Assembly: GCF_035917275.1 (NCBI RefSeq)
Contig: NZ_CP108510.1
Span: forward strand, 124,001-188,000
DNA length: 64,000 nucleotides
Direction of reading: 5' to 3'
DNA from: Streptomyces sp. NBC_01237
GTDB lineage: Bacteria > Actinomycetota > Actinomycetes > Streptomycetales > Streptomycetaceae
The position numbers were made by a program, and so were the translations under genes. The notes below the pieces were generated by a model that saw only the letters and a list, made by a program, of their open reading frames with translations, did no database searches and had not been told where the DNA came from. Of this stretch, positions 27,372 through 36,240 are shown in pieces (the stretch's first letter is position 1; every line of letters begins with the position of its first letter).

Positions 27372-27755
27372 TCACAGGAGTCGCAGGACGCCGGGAGCAC
27401 GATCGTCGAAGATCTCGACCAGCCAATCAAAGACAGTGGGTCCGCGTCCTTCTCTCGCCGCGGCCAGATCAGCGCTGACAGAAGGACGGTTCGTGGGGTG
27501 ACAGCGTGACAACCGGATCTCCAGCTGACGAGCTGTTTCCGGATGGCCGAGATGCTCGCGAGACACCTGGTGGTCGCGCCACTCCACCGCATAGTCGTCG
27601 TCCGGCGTTCCGAAGCCACCGCTGAGGCAGTCGGAGAAGGCATCGAGGTTTCGACCGAAGTAGCCCCCGGGACCATTGATCGCTTCGCCGATGACTCGCC
27701 AGAAGTCCTCCAGCGTTCTGATCTGCGTGCCGTCCAGCACATATGTCGGTGTCAC
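27372..27755 (-). CDS. Barstar-family ribonuclease inhibitor
   Basis: 127 residues. The barstar pattern is clear: Y-V-L-D-G-T-Q-I-R-T-L-E-D-F-W-R-V-I-G-E-A then G-Y-F-G-R-N-L-D-A-F-S-D-C-L-S-G-G-F-G. In Bacillus, barstar binds and inhibits the secreted RNase barnase; many actinomycetes carry several barstar-like genes. No barnase-like gene is in this window, so this may protect against RNase toxins made elsewhere or by competitors. The GTG at 27755 is supported by TATTCT (minus strand, 27763-27768) ending 7 nt upstream, a leaderless arrangement. Confidence 0.88.
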   Translation of the reverse strand: MTPTYVLDGTQIRTLEDFWRVIGEAINGPGGYFGRNLDAFSDCLSGGFGTPDDDYAVEWRDHQVSREHLGHPETARQLEIRLSRCHPTNRPSVSADLAAAREGRGPTVFDWLVEIFDDRAPGVLRLL

Positions 27756-28041
27756 GGCTCGGAGAATACGTGCGGTTCCGCACCGTGTCGCTCCGATTCC
27801 CACGGCGTGCCGGCAGGACCGTCGCAGGCCGGTGCGCCGCTGGAATCATCGCGGACGCGCCGGCCGTGTGCGACCACCACACGGAACCGGTGGCCCCTTC
27901 GAAGACCGTATCCGCGCGGACGTGGCCCACAGGAGAATCACGGGAGAACCCTTGGTCAAGGACACCTCGGAGGCCGGTCAGCGGGGTGCTGAGGATTTCC
28001 TGCGCTTCGGCATCATGCCGGGCCCGCCGGTCCCGCGGCAC

Positions 28042-28815
28042 CTACGGGAGGACGATGTTCCGGCCCGGTCCGCCGTCGACGGTGTCCTTCCCCGGGCCGC
28101 CGCCGACCAGGTCGTTGCCGCCCTCGCCGTGCAGTGTGTCGTCGCCGGGGCCGCCGAGGACGATGTCGTTGCCCTCCCCGCCCATGAGGTGGTCGTCGTC
28201 CCGGCCGCCGTACAAGATGTCCGCACCGCCGTAGGCCTCGATCATGTCGTCGCCCCGGCCGCCCCACAGCCGCTGGTCGCTGTCGTCGCCCATCAAGTGG
28301 TCCATGCCGTCGCCGCCGTCCAGGATCACGCGCCCCATGACCATGTCGTTCCCCGCGTCGCCCCGCACCGTGTGCGCAGTGTGGGCGTGCAGTTCGTCGT
28401 CGCCGGGGCCGCCGTGGACGGTGGCGACCCCGGGGTCGCTGGTGGCGATCCTGTCGTCGCCGTCTCCGAGGAAGACGTCGATCCGGTCCGGCCGGGCCTT
28501 GCCGGTGGGCAGTTCACAGACGACGTAGGTGTCGTCCCCGGGTGCGAGGTACGCGCAGTGGTCGCCGGGTTCGAGCGGGACCGCGTCGCGGAAGCCGATC
28601 CGCCGGACCCCTGCGCCCAGATCCATGGGGATCACGTGGAGGTCGTTGGCCTGTCCCGCGGCGGCGGTGAAGACGATCGACTGCGCCGCCCAGTCGGCGC
28701 CGACGCGGGCCTTCCCCCCGGTGGCGGCGGAGGTCGCGGCTGCCGGGGCGGCGGCCAGGCCGGTGGCGAGCAGGGTCACGACGACCACGCGGACGGTGGC
28801 TTTGTGCCGGTTCAT
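28042..28815 (-). CDS. Secreted calcium-binding repeat protein (RTX type)
   Basis: 257 residues. A signal peptide (R-V-V-V-V-T-L-L-A-T-G-L-A-A-A-P-A-A-A) leads to a globular part and then seven or more RTX-like nonapeptides such as G-G-P-G-D-D-E-L, G-G-R-G-D-D-M-I, G-G-E-G-N-D-I-V and G-G-P-G-D-D-T-L, between residues about 110 and 255. Such repeats form a calcium-filled parallel beta-roll. No catalytic domain is present. Proteins of this kind are secreted and possibly bind calcium or surfaces; exact role unknown. ATG start at 28815. Confidence 0.85.
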   Translation of the reverse strand: MNRHKATVRVVVVTLLATGLAAAPAAATSAATGGKARVGADWAAQSIVFTAAAGQANDLHVIPMDLGAGVRRIGFRDAVPLEPGDHCAYLAPGDDTYVVCELPTGKARPDRIDVFLGDGDDRIATSDPGVATVHGGPGDDELHAHTAHTVRGDAGNDMVMGRVILDGGDGMDHLMGDDSDQRLWGGRGDDMIEAYGGADILYGGRDDDHLMGGEGNDIVLGGPGDDTLHGEGGNDLVGGGPGKDTVDGGPGRNIVLP

Positions 28816-29183
28816 GGGGCCTCATCTCGTAGGGGCGAGCGATGGGTCGAGCTGCTGGGCGGGGTGTCTGTCGCGGGATCCCGTGGAGGGTGGGGAGGGC
28901 GACGTCCTCGTATCCGTCCTTCCGAGCGGGAGCTTGTGGGTGTTCGGGAGGGCACCGGCCGCGAGCGGCGTGCTCCCGTGCCCCGGACACCGCCGGGCCC
29001 GGCCGACCGAGCGATCGCGCCCGTCGCCTCCCCGCGGCTGCGGTCAGGAGAGAACGGGCGCGATCACCTGCGCACGGATACGAGCCACCCGATGCCCGGA
29101 GCGGGCGGCGCACCGTTCGCACCGGGCGCCGTCCGGGCCCCGCCAAGTCGCGGTTCGGCAGGGCCGGATGGCGCGGCACCGTG
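28816..29183. other. Gene-less stretch
   Basis: About 370 bp between two secreted-protein genes on the same strand. It should contain the promoter of the calcium-binding protein gene, but none can be identified by eye. No repeat or second gene seen. Confidence 0.4.
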
Positions 29184-29699
29184 TCAGCTCACGTTCACGT
29201 CCACACAGGCATAGAAGGCGTTGGCCGTGTCGGCGATGTTCCACACGGCCAGCACCTTCTGCTTGCCGGTCAGGCTGCCGAAGTTCACCTGGTGGGTGAC
29301 GGTCTCACCGGGCCGGGCGCCACCGTCGTTGAACTCCGCGATCTTCCGGCCACCCGCGTAGTACTGCCAGGTGCTGGTGGCGTGCCGTGCTGTCAGCCGC
29401 CAGTTGAAGCTGGTCGTCCGGCTGACCGGAGTGACCTTCCAGCCCTTGCCGTCGTTGTTGAGCTCGGCGAAGGCGGCGTTCCCTCCGCTGCAACTGGTCA
29501 GCCCCTTGGGGCCCTCGACACTCTGCGGCTCGTACTTGATGGAACCGCAGGAGACCACACCGGAGGCGCACTGGGCCTGCCGGCTGGGAGGCGAGGATAT
29601 GTAGCCGTGCGCGCTCGCGCTGCCGGCAGGCAGGCTCACGGCCAGGAGCGGGGCGATCCCCGCGCCGATGGCGACGGCCAGCATCTTCTTGCTCTTCAT
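29184..29699 (-). CDS. AA10 lytic polysaccharide monooxygenase (chitin/cellulose type)
   Basis: 171 residues. A Sec signal peptide ends at A-S-A before His31, the first mature residue; His31 and His106 (in R-L-T-A-R-H-A) form the copper histidine brace of AA10 (formerly CBM33) enzymes. The flat-surface strand N-A-F-Y-A-C-V-D-V-N-V and conserved cysteines support the family. It is a single-domain enzyme that oxidatively cleaves chitin or cellulose outside the cell. GGAGGAG precedes ATG 29699. A perfect DasR-type operator 116 bp upstream implies induction by chitin-derived N-acetylglucosamine. Confidence 0.95.
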   Translation of the reverse strand: MKSKKMLAVAIGAGIAPLLAVSLPAGSASAHGYISSPPSRQAQCASGVVSCGSIKYEPQSVEGPKGLTSCSGGNAAFAELNNDGKGWKVTPVSRTTSFNWRLTARHATSTWQYYAGGRKIAEFNDGGARPGETVTHQVNFGSLTGKQKVLAVWNIADTANAFYACVDVNVS

Positions 29700-30119
29700 G
29701 ACAACTCCTCCGTGGGGGTCCGTGCCCGCCCGCTCGAAGCAGACAGGCATGCGCATGTCAAGCAGCAACTCCATGGCGACGGGCCGCCATGAGTGGCGAC
29801 GGAAGCGTACCCTTCTTGGTCTAGACCAAGCTAGTGCGCGGGCGCGACCACTGTGTCCGGCTGCCGGCGGGTCAAGCGGGAGCGGGCTGTCCCGGCGGTG
29901 CACCGAGCCGGCACCGGCCGCGCGGAGGAGGTCGTACTGTCCCCGGGCGCAGGAACCCGGCGGGGGCGCCGCTGACTTCCCGCTTCACGGCGGAGCGACC
30001 GTCACCGGCCATCAGCCCCTGAAGGTGAGCCAGGGCCGAACTCGTGAACATGACCAAGGATCTCCCGCCCCACGCGGTTCGGCTTGCCCGCGGCGGCTGC
30101 GATGAAGAAGCCTGCGGCA
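29700..30119. other. Regulatory region between LPMO and channel gene
   Basis: About 420 bp between divergent genes. Apart from the DasR-type palindrome described separately, no gene or hairpin stands out. Confidence 0.4.
29815..29830. promoter_or_regulatory. DasR-responsive element (dre)
   Basis: CTTGGTCTAGACCAAG is a perfect 16-bp palindrome with the TGGTCTAGACCA core known for DasR, the GntR-type repressor of GlcNAc and chitin genes in Streptomyces. It lies upstream of the chitin-active LPMO gene. Confidence 0.9.
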
Positions 30120-30791
30120 ATGACTGTTCACGCTGTACCTGGTAGAGCTGACAAGTCGGACGAAAAGAGTCTGGACCGGTTGACCGCCCTGTCCGACGGA
30201 ATCTTCGCCATCTCCATGACGCTGCTGGTCCTCGACATTCATGTCACCGCCGGACTGGACGCGGCGGATTTCCGCCGCATGGCGCACGATCTGCTGCCCA
30301 AGATCGGCGCCTACGCCCTGAGTTTCGGCATCCTCGCCGGTATCTGGCGCGACCACCGCCGGATCCTGCAACTGACGCGCCGGACGGACGGGCTGTGCAT
30401 GCGGTTCACGCTCGCCGGCCTCGGAGTAATCGCGCTGGTCCCCTTCCCCACCACCATGTTGTCCGAGTACGCCTCGCAACCTCTGGCGGTCGCTCTGTAC
30501 GCGACCACCATGGTCATCATCAACCTGTTGCAACTGGCCGCTCTGATCGCCTCCGGGTATCGTCCCCACCTCCACGGTCCCGCCTCCGGCCCCTCCGGCC
30601 CCTACGGCTTCGACCTCGTCACCGACCTGAGCACCACGGCCCTGGTCTTCGCGGCAACGGTGCCGATCGCCTATGTCTCGACCACCGCGGCCATCTGGAC
30701 CTGGCTGGCGCTGATCCCGATCAGGATGGTGCTCGCCAGACGCGGCCGACGCCGGTCCCGCCGGAACACCGCCGACAGCCCTCGCCCATGA
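30120..30791 (+). CDS. TMEM175-family (DUF1211) integral membrane protein
   Basis: About 223 residues. The first helix carries R-L-T-A-L-S-D-G-I-F-A-I-S-M-T-L-L-V-L-D-I, the F-S-D-G-x-F-A-I signature of the TMEM175 potassium channel family, here with L-S-D-G. Five or six transmembrane segments follow (for example A-L-S-F-G-I-L-A-G and A-V-A-L-Y-A-T-T-M-V-I-I). Bacterial members conduct K+ as tetramers. ATG 30120 is preferred; in-frame ATG codons at 30084 and 30102 give poor coding character. Monocistronic. Confidence 0.85.
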   Translation: MTVHAVPGRADKSDEKSLDRLTALSDGIFAISMTLLVLDIHVTAGLDAADFRRMAHDLLPKIGAYALSFGILAGIWRDHRRILQLTRRTDGLCMRFTLAGLGVIALVPFPTTMLSEYASQPLAVALYATTMVIINLLQLAALIASGYRPHLHGPASGPSGPYGFDLVTDLSTTALVFAATVPIAYVSTTAAIWTWLALIPIRMVLARRGRRRSRRNTADSPRP

Positions 30792-30936
30792 CCGGAGCCT
30801 CCGACGGCAACGGCGGTGAGCGGCACCACGCCGCCGCCTCCGGGCGAACGCGGCCTTCCGGGTTGCGCCCGAGCGCCGGACCCCGGACGGATACCCTGGG
30901 CCACCTGACAGCACGTCGCACGTGAAGGGACATCAC

Positions 30937-31281
30937 ATGGGGCACGAGGACTGGACGGTGGACCGGCTGCATGTCGCGCTCCCCCACTCGGCGTCACGCC
31001 AGCAGCTCCTCCAGGATGTCAACCTGACCCCGATCGACAGTCTTCCCGCCGTCCTTGACGGATGGGCGTCCGCGGCCGAGGACCTGGAAAGGGCGCGGCC
31101 GATGATCGAGGCGGTCCGGGTGAGCATGAAGGTCCGTGGCGTTCTGCCCGAGGGGGTCGAGGCGCGGGACATGACCGCGGACATCCTGCGCGATGCCGGC
31201 CCCCGCCATGACCGGACCGCCCCCGCCCGCCGCCGCGGCAACCGCACCGGCCCGCAGGATCACGGCAAGGGCGCGGCGTGA
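30937..31281 (+). CDS. Putative antitoxin-like small protein
   Basis: 114 residues; it starts M-G-H-E-D-W-T-V-D-R-L-H-V-A-L and is helical and acidic in the middle, with a basic C-terminal tail rich in Arg and Gly. GAAGGG lies 7 nt before ATG 30937. Its stop overlaps the next start by 4 nt (GTGA). An antitoxin role is inferred only from the size and the coupling to a RelE/ParE-looking partner; there is no recognised DNA-binding domain. Confidence 0.5.
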   Translation: MGHEDWTVDRLHVALPHSASRQQLLQDVNLTPIDSLPAVLDGWASAAEDLERARPMIEAVRVSMKVRGVLPEGVEARDMTADILRDAGPRHDRTAPARRRGNRTGPQDHGKGAA

Positions 31282-31529
31282 CCTACCGGCTCCACTTTCC
31301 CGCGGACGTCTTCGACACGTACAAACAGCTCCCCGAGCTTGCCCGCCGGGACCTCGCACTCATCCTGGTCGACGCGCAGGAGGACCCGCTCGGGCGTTCC
31401 GAGCCGTACGGTCAGGACGACGGCATCATCCGTACCGTCGCCCAGGGCCACGTCACCGCGGTCGTCCTCCTCGGCCACGACACCCGCACGCTCACCGTGC
31501 TGGCCATCGCGTACGCCGGGCCCGCCTGA
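31278..31529 (+). CDS. RelE/ParE-like small protein
   Basis: 83 residues with the alpha/beta order of RelE/ParE toxins: strand Y-R-L-H-F, helix F-D-T-Y-K-Q-L-P-E-L-A-R-R-D-L-A, a loop with E-D-P-L-G-R-S-E-P-Y, and final strands I-I-R-T-V-A and T-A-V-V-L-L-G. RelE-type toxins cleave mRNA on ribosomes and ParE toxins poison gyrase. It overlaps the upstream gene by 4 nt, the classic toxin-antitoxin layout, though with the partner first. Typical catalytic Lys/Arg are not all obvious; inference only. Confidence 0.55.
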   Translation: MTYRLHFPADVFDTYKQLPELARRDLALILVDAQEDPLGRSEPYGQDDGIIRTVAQGHVTAVVLLGHDTRTLTVLAIAYAGPA

Positions 31530-31644
31530 CCCTTCGTAACCTGTGACGGATTCCGTTCCTCGTCGCTCGTGCCGGGACCGCCTCTTCGAGTGAGAAATCG
31601 GCGTGAGCGGCGTGCGGGACCCGTGCGGGCAGCACAGTGGCCGC

Positions 31645-32091
31645 ATGACCATCGAAGTCGACGCCGTCGTCGAAGAGCCGCCCTCCCGTCGCCGGCCTCT
31701 GCCCGAAGGCGTCCGGATCGCCCGGCAGTTGCTGGCCGGTGTCGGGAACTACCAGATGCGGCGGGCCATCATCCTTCTCGGCCACTGCCAGGACGGGTAC
31801 TGGCTGTGCCGGTTCAGCCGCGACCCCGCCCTGGCCGGAATCCTTGAGCCGGCCGGGCACCCGGCGTCGATGGACTGGGACCAGATCGTGGAACTGCTCC
31901 GCACACCGGAGGTACTCAAGGACGACGGCCTGGAGCCCGGCGCCCTGGACCCCCTCCTCGCCCTCCTTGAGATCGCCGCGTCCCTCGGCACAGGCCGCCC
32001 CGTCGACCTGCGCCGAGCCGCTTCTGTCCTGTCGGCCCCGGAATGGCGGGACCTCCTCGGGCGGATCGAGCCCGCCGCCGACTTCGCCTAG
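31645..32091 (+). CDS. Hypothetical protein
   Basis: 148 residues, no motif recognised. The N-terminus is followed by a helix (R-I-A-R-Q-L-L-A-G-V-G-N) and a strand-rich core with I-I-L-L-G-H-C-Q-D-G-Y-W-L-C-R-F, then a long helix of small hydrophobics. CACAGT lies 6 nt before ATG 31645, weaker than in other leaderless genes. Neighbouring genes run the same way but are separated by more than 100 bp. Confidence 0.55.
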   Translation: MTIEVDAVVEEPPSRRRPLPEGVRIARQLLAGVGNYQMRRAIILLGHCQDGYWLCRFSRDPALAGILEPAGHPASMDWDQIVELLRTPEVLKDDGLEPGALDPLLALLEIAASLGTGRPVDLRRAASVLSAPEWRDLLGRIEPAADFA

Positions 32092-32260
32092 CGCCGACCC
32101 TGCCGGGCCGACTTCACCTGGCCGGCCCGGCCGGGTGCAGGCGGTTCCCTCCAGCCGACGAGCGGTCATTGCACGCTCTCTCATCTCCTACGACCACTGA
32201 CCACGATCGGAATCCCTCATCGGGTGGCAGCTGGAGCCACGACACTCCTGGAAGGTGACC

Positions 32261-34243
32261 ATGCGTGGCAGAGAAGAAGCGGCGCGGGTGCGGTCGGATC
32301 GGTTCCCTGACCCGCTCGTGGTCCGGCAGCGGCGCGGTCCGGTGCCCGACAGCCTCGCGCGGCTGGCCGACGGCCTCGCCGACCAGCCGTGCCGGCAGAG
32401 GCTGGCGCGGCTTGCCATGGGGCCTCCCGGGCACCCCGTCCTGGACGGGGCACAGGTCGTGACCGCCACCGATTACCGGCCGTACGAGTCGTCGCGGATC
32501 CCCGGCTCGCCGGACGGCGACCGTCTCTGCGCGGAGTTCATGGACGCGCTGTTCAGCGAGGAGGTCACCAAGAGCGTTCAGGAGAGCGGTCCGATGGCGG
32601 TCCTGGCCGCCACGGAAGCCGTCCGGCAGATCCTGGCCGGCCCCGGCAACCCCGTGGGAGACAGGCTGACCGCGCTCGCCGCTGCCATTCCCGCCAAGGG
32701 CGGTGAGGCCGGGCCGATCATCTCCGAGTACCTCGCGCGGCACGCCACGGACGCCACCCAGGCCGCGTTGATAGCGGTTCGTGACTATTGGGGCAGCATC
32801 AACACGTTCTGGCTGCCGCGCGGAACCGGTGAGTTCCTGGACCTGTTCGGCGCCGTGTTCATCCTCGCCAGCGCCATCGACTACGCCGGTGCCTCCGACG
32901 ACTCCGGGGCGGGCGGCCGGGACTTGCACGTCAAGGCCGCCGCGGAGGGAGCCGTTGCCGTGGCGGGCCGCGCCGCCGACCTCGCACTCCGGGAGACCGC
33001 CCTGACATGTGGGGTCATGCTCGCCAAGGACGCCCTGCGAGGTGATTCCGTCCCGCTCCCCGACCCGCACCGGTACCTGGCCGACGCGGGCGGTGCGCCG
33101 ACCCCCCAGGAGTACATGTGGGCCCGGTGGTGGGACGCGGCCATGCTGCCCTATTTCCGTCTGGGTTTCGGCTCACCGCCCTACCGGACGCTCGACGACG
33201 ACGGTGCCGGAACCTTCGACGCCTCATTCCGCTGCCACCGGATCCGCCGGGCGATCGACAACTCCTACCGCTACAACGAGATCATCGGCATCCTCACCGA
33301 CTACGCCCACGGGGAGACCTGCAACGAGGCGCTGCTGGCCGTCGCCGCGGGAGGACTCCGGGCACTCACCGGCTATGCCACCGCGTGCGCCCGCGTCGTC
33401 GATGACGTCCTGGCCTGCGACTGTGGTGAAGGCGGGCACGAGGAGGTGGCCGAGACGGCCATGGGCGCGCTCGCCTGGTACGTCGTGACCCCCCGCTACG
33501 ACGTACGCGCCCAGCTGCACGCGCTGTCCACCACCGGAGGCGACTGTCAGCGGGCGTTCTCCCTGAGCGCGGGAGGGCCCCGGCTCGGATCGATCGCACG
33601 GACCAGGCTGGCTGACGGAGAGATGCTCCACGGCCTCGGATGGGAACCGCTGTGGTACGAGGACGACACACCCGAAACGCGCTGGGTCGATCAACTCGCC
33701 GACCGGGCCGCACGACGCGTCGTCACCGCCGGCACCGGCACCGCGACCACCGGAGCCTGTGCCACCGCAGCGCACAGGGCCATCAGCGCCTGTGTCACGA
33801 CCACCCCCGACGAACTGCCGCAACTGGCGCCCCTGTGGCGTGAGCTGTTCCTGACCGCCGCCGCCCTCACCACCGACACCGCCGCCGTCGCCACCCCCGC
33901 CGCCACCGACACCACGGCCGCTCACGACGTCGTCACCCGACTCGCCGACCTGACGGCCCGCATCTGGGAGCACACCATCGCCGGCCCCGGAATCGCCCCC
34001 AACCCGCCCGGCAACGCCGACACCGTCCTGTCGATCGACACCTACCACGCGGTCTGGGACAGCTACTCCCTGCCTCCCCGGCAGGGAATCCCCATCCGCC
34101 GCGCATTCATCGGCACGCTGACAAGCAGCATGGAGCTGAGCGGAATCGGCCCGTGCGCCCGGCTCGTCGACGGAATCGTCTCCGCCCTGACACCGCAGGA
34201 CCAGGACCAGGACCGCACCCCCGTCCGACCTCGCCGACCGTGA
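32261..34243 (+). CDS. Unrecognised 660-residue helical protein, operon with P450
   Basis: I cannot place this protein in a family. It is soluble, mostly helical, with conserved-looking clusters: W-L-P-R-G-T-G-E-F-L-D-L-F-G-A-V-F (about 185-200), S-Y-R-Y-N-E-I-I-G-I-L-T-D-Y-A-H-G-E (335-352) and a C-D-C-G-x-G-G-H Cys/His group (386-393). The second recalls, but does not match, the NDxxSxxxE metal motif of class I terpene synthases. GGAAGG 5 nt before ATG 32261 fixes the start. The P450 gene begins 37 nt after its stop with its own strong ribosome-binding site, so the two are probably co-transcribed and may act on one small molecule. Confidence 0.55.
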   Translation: MRGREEAARVRSDRFPDPLVVRQRRGPVPDSLARLADGLADQPCRQRLARLAMGPPGHPVLDGAQVVTATDYRPYESSRIPGSPDGDRLCAEFMDALFSEEVTKSVQESGPMAVLAATEAVRQILAGPGNPVGDRLTALAAAIPAKGGEAGPIISEYLARHATDATQAALIAVRDYWGSINTFWLPRGTGEFLDLFGAVFILASAIDYAGASDDSGAGGRDLHVKAAAEGAVAVAGRAADLALRETALTCGVMLAKDALRGDSVPLPDPHRYLADAGGAPTPQEYMWARWWDAAMLPYFRLGFGSPPYRTLDDDGAGTFDASFRCHRIRRAIDNSYRYNEIIGILTDYAHGETCNEALLAVAAGGLRALTGYATACARVVDDVLACDCGEGGHEEVAETAMGALAWYVVTPRYDVRAQLHALSTTGGDCQRAFSLSAGGPRLGSIARTRLADGEMLHGLGWEPLWYEDDTPETRWVDQLADRAARRVVTAGTGTATTGACATAAHRAISACVTTTPDELPQLAPLWRELFLTAAALTTDTAAVATPAATDTTAAHDVVTRLADLTARIWEHTIAGPGIAPNPPGNADTVLSIDTYHAVWDSYSLPPRQGIPIRRAFIGTLTSSMELSGIGPCARLVDGIVSALTPQDQDQDRTPVRPRRP

Positions 34244-34280
34244 CCGAGAAGGACGCCAACTGTCGTACGGAGGAGGCGCG

Positions 34281-35675
34281 ATGAGCGGGACCACACCTGG
34301 GGCCGGGACCCGGAGAGCATCGGGACCACGGGTGAGAGACCTGCGGCTGATCCCCCCGGCCCCCCGCGCGTGGCCTCTGATTGGCCACCTGGTGCCGTTG
34401 GTACGGGACCCACTGGCCCTCTTGAGGTCGCTGCCCGCCCACGGACCACTGGTCCGCGTCCACATGGGCCCGGTGCCACTGGTCGTGATCTGTGACCCGG
34501 AGCTGACCCGTCAGGCCCTGGTGGAAGACCGGATCTTCGACAAGGGCGGCCCGGTGTTCGACCGCTTCCGTGACGTCCTGGGCGACGGCCTCAGCAGCTG
34601 TCCGCACCATGCCCACCGCAGGTTGCGCCGACTGGCCCAGCCCGCCTTCCATCCCGACCGGCTTCCGGGCTACGCACGGACCATGACCGCCTGCACCGAG
34701 AAGGTGACCGGTTCCTGGCTGCCGGGCCAGATCCTGGCCGTGCCCACCGAGATGATGTCGATCAGCTCGCGGACCACGGCCGCCACCCTGTTCTCCAACT
34801 CCCTGCCCGCGGCCGAGCTCGGACAGCTCATCGCCGACGTCAAGACCATCGCGGGCGGGCTCTTCCGGCGCATGCTTCTCGCCCCGCCGCTGGACCGGCT
34901 CCCCACTCCGGACAACCGTGCCTATCTGCGCGCCCACACGCGCCTACGCCACACCTGTGACCTGATCATCGCCGAACGGCGCGCCGATCGCACCGACCAC
35001 GGCGACCTGCTCTCGGCCCTGGTCGCGGCCCGCGACCTCGAAGACGGTGGCCGCGGGATGACGGACGCGGAAATCAGCGACACGATCCTCACCGTCTTCC
35101 TGGCCGGTACGGAGACGACGGCCGGCACCCTGGCCTGGGCACTGGACCTACTGGCCCGCCACCCCGGGATCGAACAGCGGCTGCACACCGAAGTCGACAC
35201 CGTCCTGCGCGGAAACCCGGCCTCCCCAGCCGATCTGCCCCGCCTGGAACTGACCGAACGCATCATCACCGAGACCCTGCGCCTGTACCCCTCGGCCTGG
35301 TTCCTCACCCGCGCGGTCACCCATGACACCCACCTCGGCGGGTACGCGCTCCCCGCCGGCACCAACGTCGCCTACAGCCCCTACCTCATCCACCACCGCC
35401 CCGATCTCCACACCGATCCCGAAACCTTCGACCCCGACCGCTGGGACCCCGAGCGCCCCCAGCCTCCCCGCAACGCCTTCCTCCCCTTCGCCACCGGCGC
35501 CCGCAAGTGCATCGGCGACACCTTCGCGATGACCGAGGCCACCCTCGCCCTCGCCACCATCACCGCCCGCTGGAGCCTGAACCACCTGCCCGGCCAACAA
35601 CGGGTCCGCCCCGTCCTGGGAGCGTCCTTCGGACCGGGCAGACTCCGGATGCGGGCAACACCCCGGTGGAGGTAA
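34281..35675 (+). CDS. Cytochrome P450
   Basis: 464 residues with all P450 hallmarks: I-helix A-G-T-E-T-T (about 275-280), the E-T-L-R (ExxR) salt bridge near 331, and heme loop F-A-T-G-A-R-K-C-I-G with Cys410 as thiolate ligand. The family style (long N-terminal P-P-A-P-R-A-W-P-L-I-G-H, like CYP170-type terpenoid oxidases) suggests a hydrophobic substrate. It needs a ferredoxin and reductase, neither encoded here. Start ATG after GGAGGAGG. It follows the unrecognised 660-residue protein by 37 nt, forming a two-gene operon. Confidence 0.92.
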   Translation: MSGTTPGAGTRRASGPRVRDLRLIPPAPRAWPLIGHLVPLVRDPLALLRSLPAHGPLVRVHMGPVPLVVICDPELTRQALVEDRIFDKGGPVFDRFRDVLGDGLSSCPHHAHRRLRRLAQPAFHPDRLPGYARTMTACTEKVTGSWLPGQILAVPTEMMSISSRTTAATLFSNSLPAAELGQLIADVKTIAGGLFRRMLLAPPLDRLPTPDNRAYLRAHTRLRHTCDLIIAERRADRTDHGDLLSALVAARDLEDGGRGMTDAEISDTILTVFLAGTETTAGTLAWALDLLARHPGIEQRLHTEVDTVLRGNPASPADLPRLELTERIITETLRLYPSAWFLTRAVTHDTHLGGYALPAGTNVAYSPYLIHHRPDLHTDPETFDPDRWDPERPQPPRNAFLPFATGARKCIGDTFAMTEATLALATITARWSLNHLPGQQRVRPVLGASFGPGRLRMRATPRWR

Positions 35676-35866
35676 CGGAGTTCGGTCGCCACACGGACGG
35701 CGGGAATCAGGAGGACAGAACGGCGGCTGGTCGAGATGAATGGACACGCATACGAAGCTCCTGGTGGACAGGGTCGTCTTGTTCAGGACCCGACTGCCAG
35801 GAGACACGTCGTTCCGAGCACCACAGCCCTGTCCATCTCCCGACGCTTCCGCCAGGTTCGCAAGGA

Positions 35867-36187
35867 TCAGTCGCGGAACATGGCCTCTTCTCCATCGATA
35901 TAGATCAGGACAGGCCTGATCACTTCCCCTGCACCCACCGGTTGCAGCTCGATGGACATTCCGTTGACTGCCGCGACGGCGTTGACCTTGTCCTCGGGAA
36001 ATCCCCACCTCCTGGCCTCTGCCTGGGCCTCGAACAAGCTGCGGACGCGTTCCCAAGCCTCCCCGGGATGGAATCGGGCGATCGTCCATGGCTGGTCGCC
36101 GGACGGTGACGAAAGCGAACCGATGAGACCATCGGCGCATCTGACCCACCACACAGCCTCTTCCTCACTCTCAGCACCTGTTGGCAT
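35867..36187 (-). CDS. Hypothetical protein
   Basis: 106 residues, acidic, no signal peptide. Visible pieces: A-V-W-W-V-R-C-A-D-G-L-I-G, then W-T-I-A-R-F-H-P-G-E-A-W-E-R-V-R and S-I-E-L-Q-P-V. Of unknown fold; size and composition would suit an immunity or accessory protein. Start ATG 36187 is chosen (GGAGGG 4 nt upstream) over ATG 36223. It is convergent with the P450 gene. Confidence 0.6.
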   Translation of the reverse strand: MPTGAESEEEAVWWVRCADGLIGSLSSPSGDQPWTIARFHPGEAWERVRSLFEAQAEARRWGFPEDKVNAVAAVNGMSIELQPVGAGEVIRPVLIYIDGEEAMFRD

Positions 36188-36240
36188 GCGGCCCTCCTGC
36201 AACTCTTCTCCAAGGTCCCGCACGAACTGCGAGAGCGGTA

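Noticed and set aside
32114..33070. Long minus-strand open frame opposite the 660-residue gene
   Set aside because: Composition is that of a shadow frame of high-GC coding DNA; no motif or ribosome-binding site.
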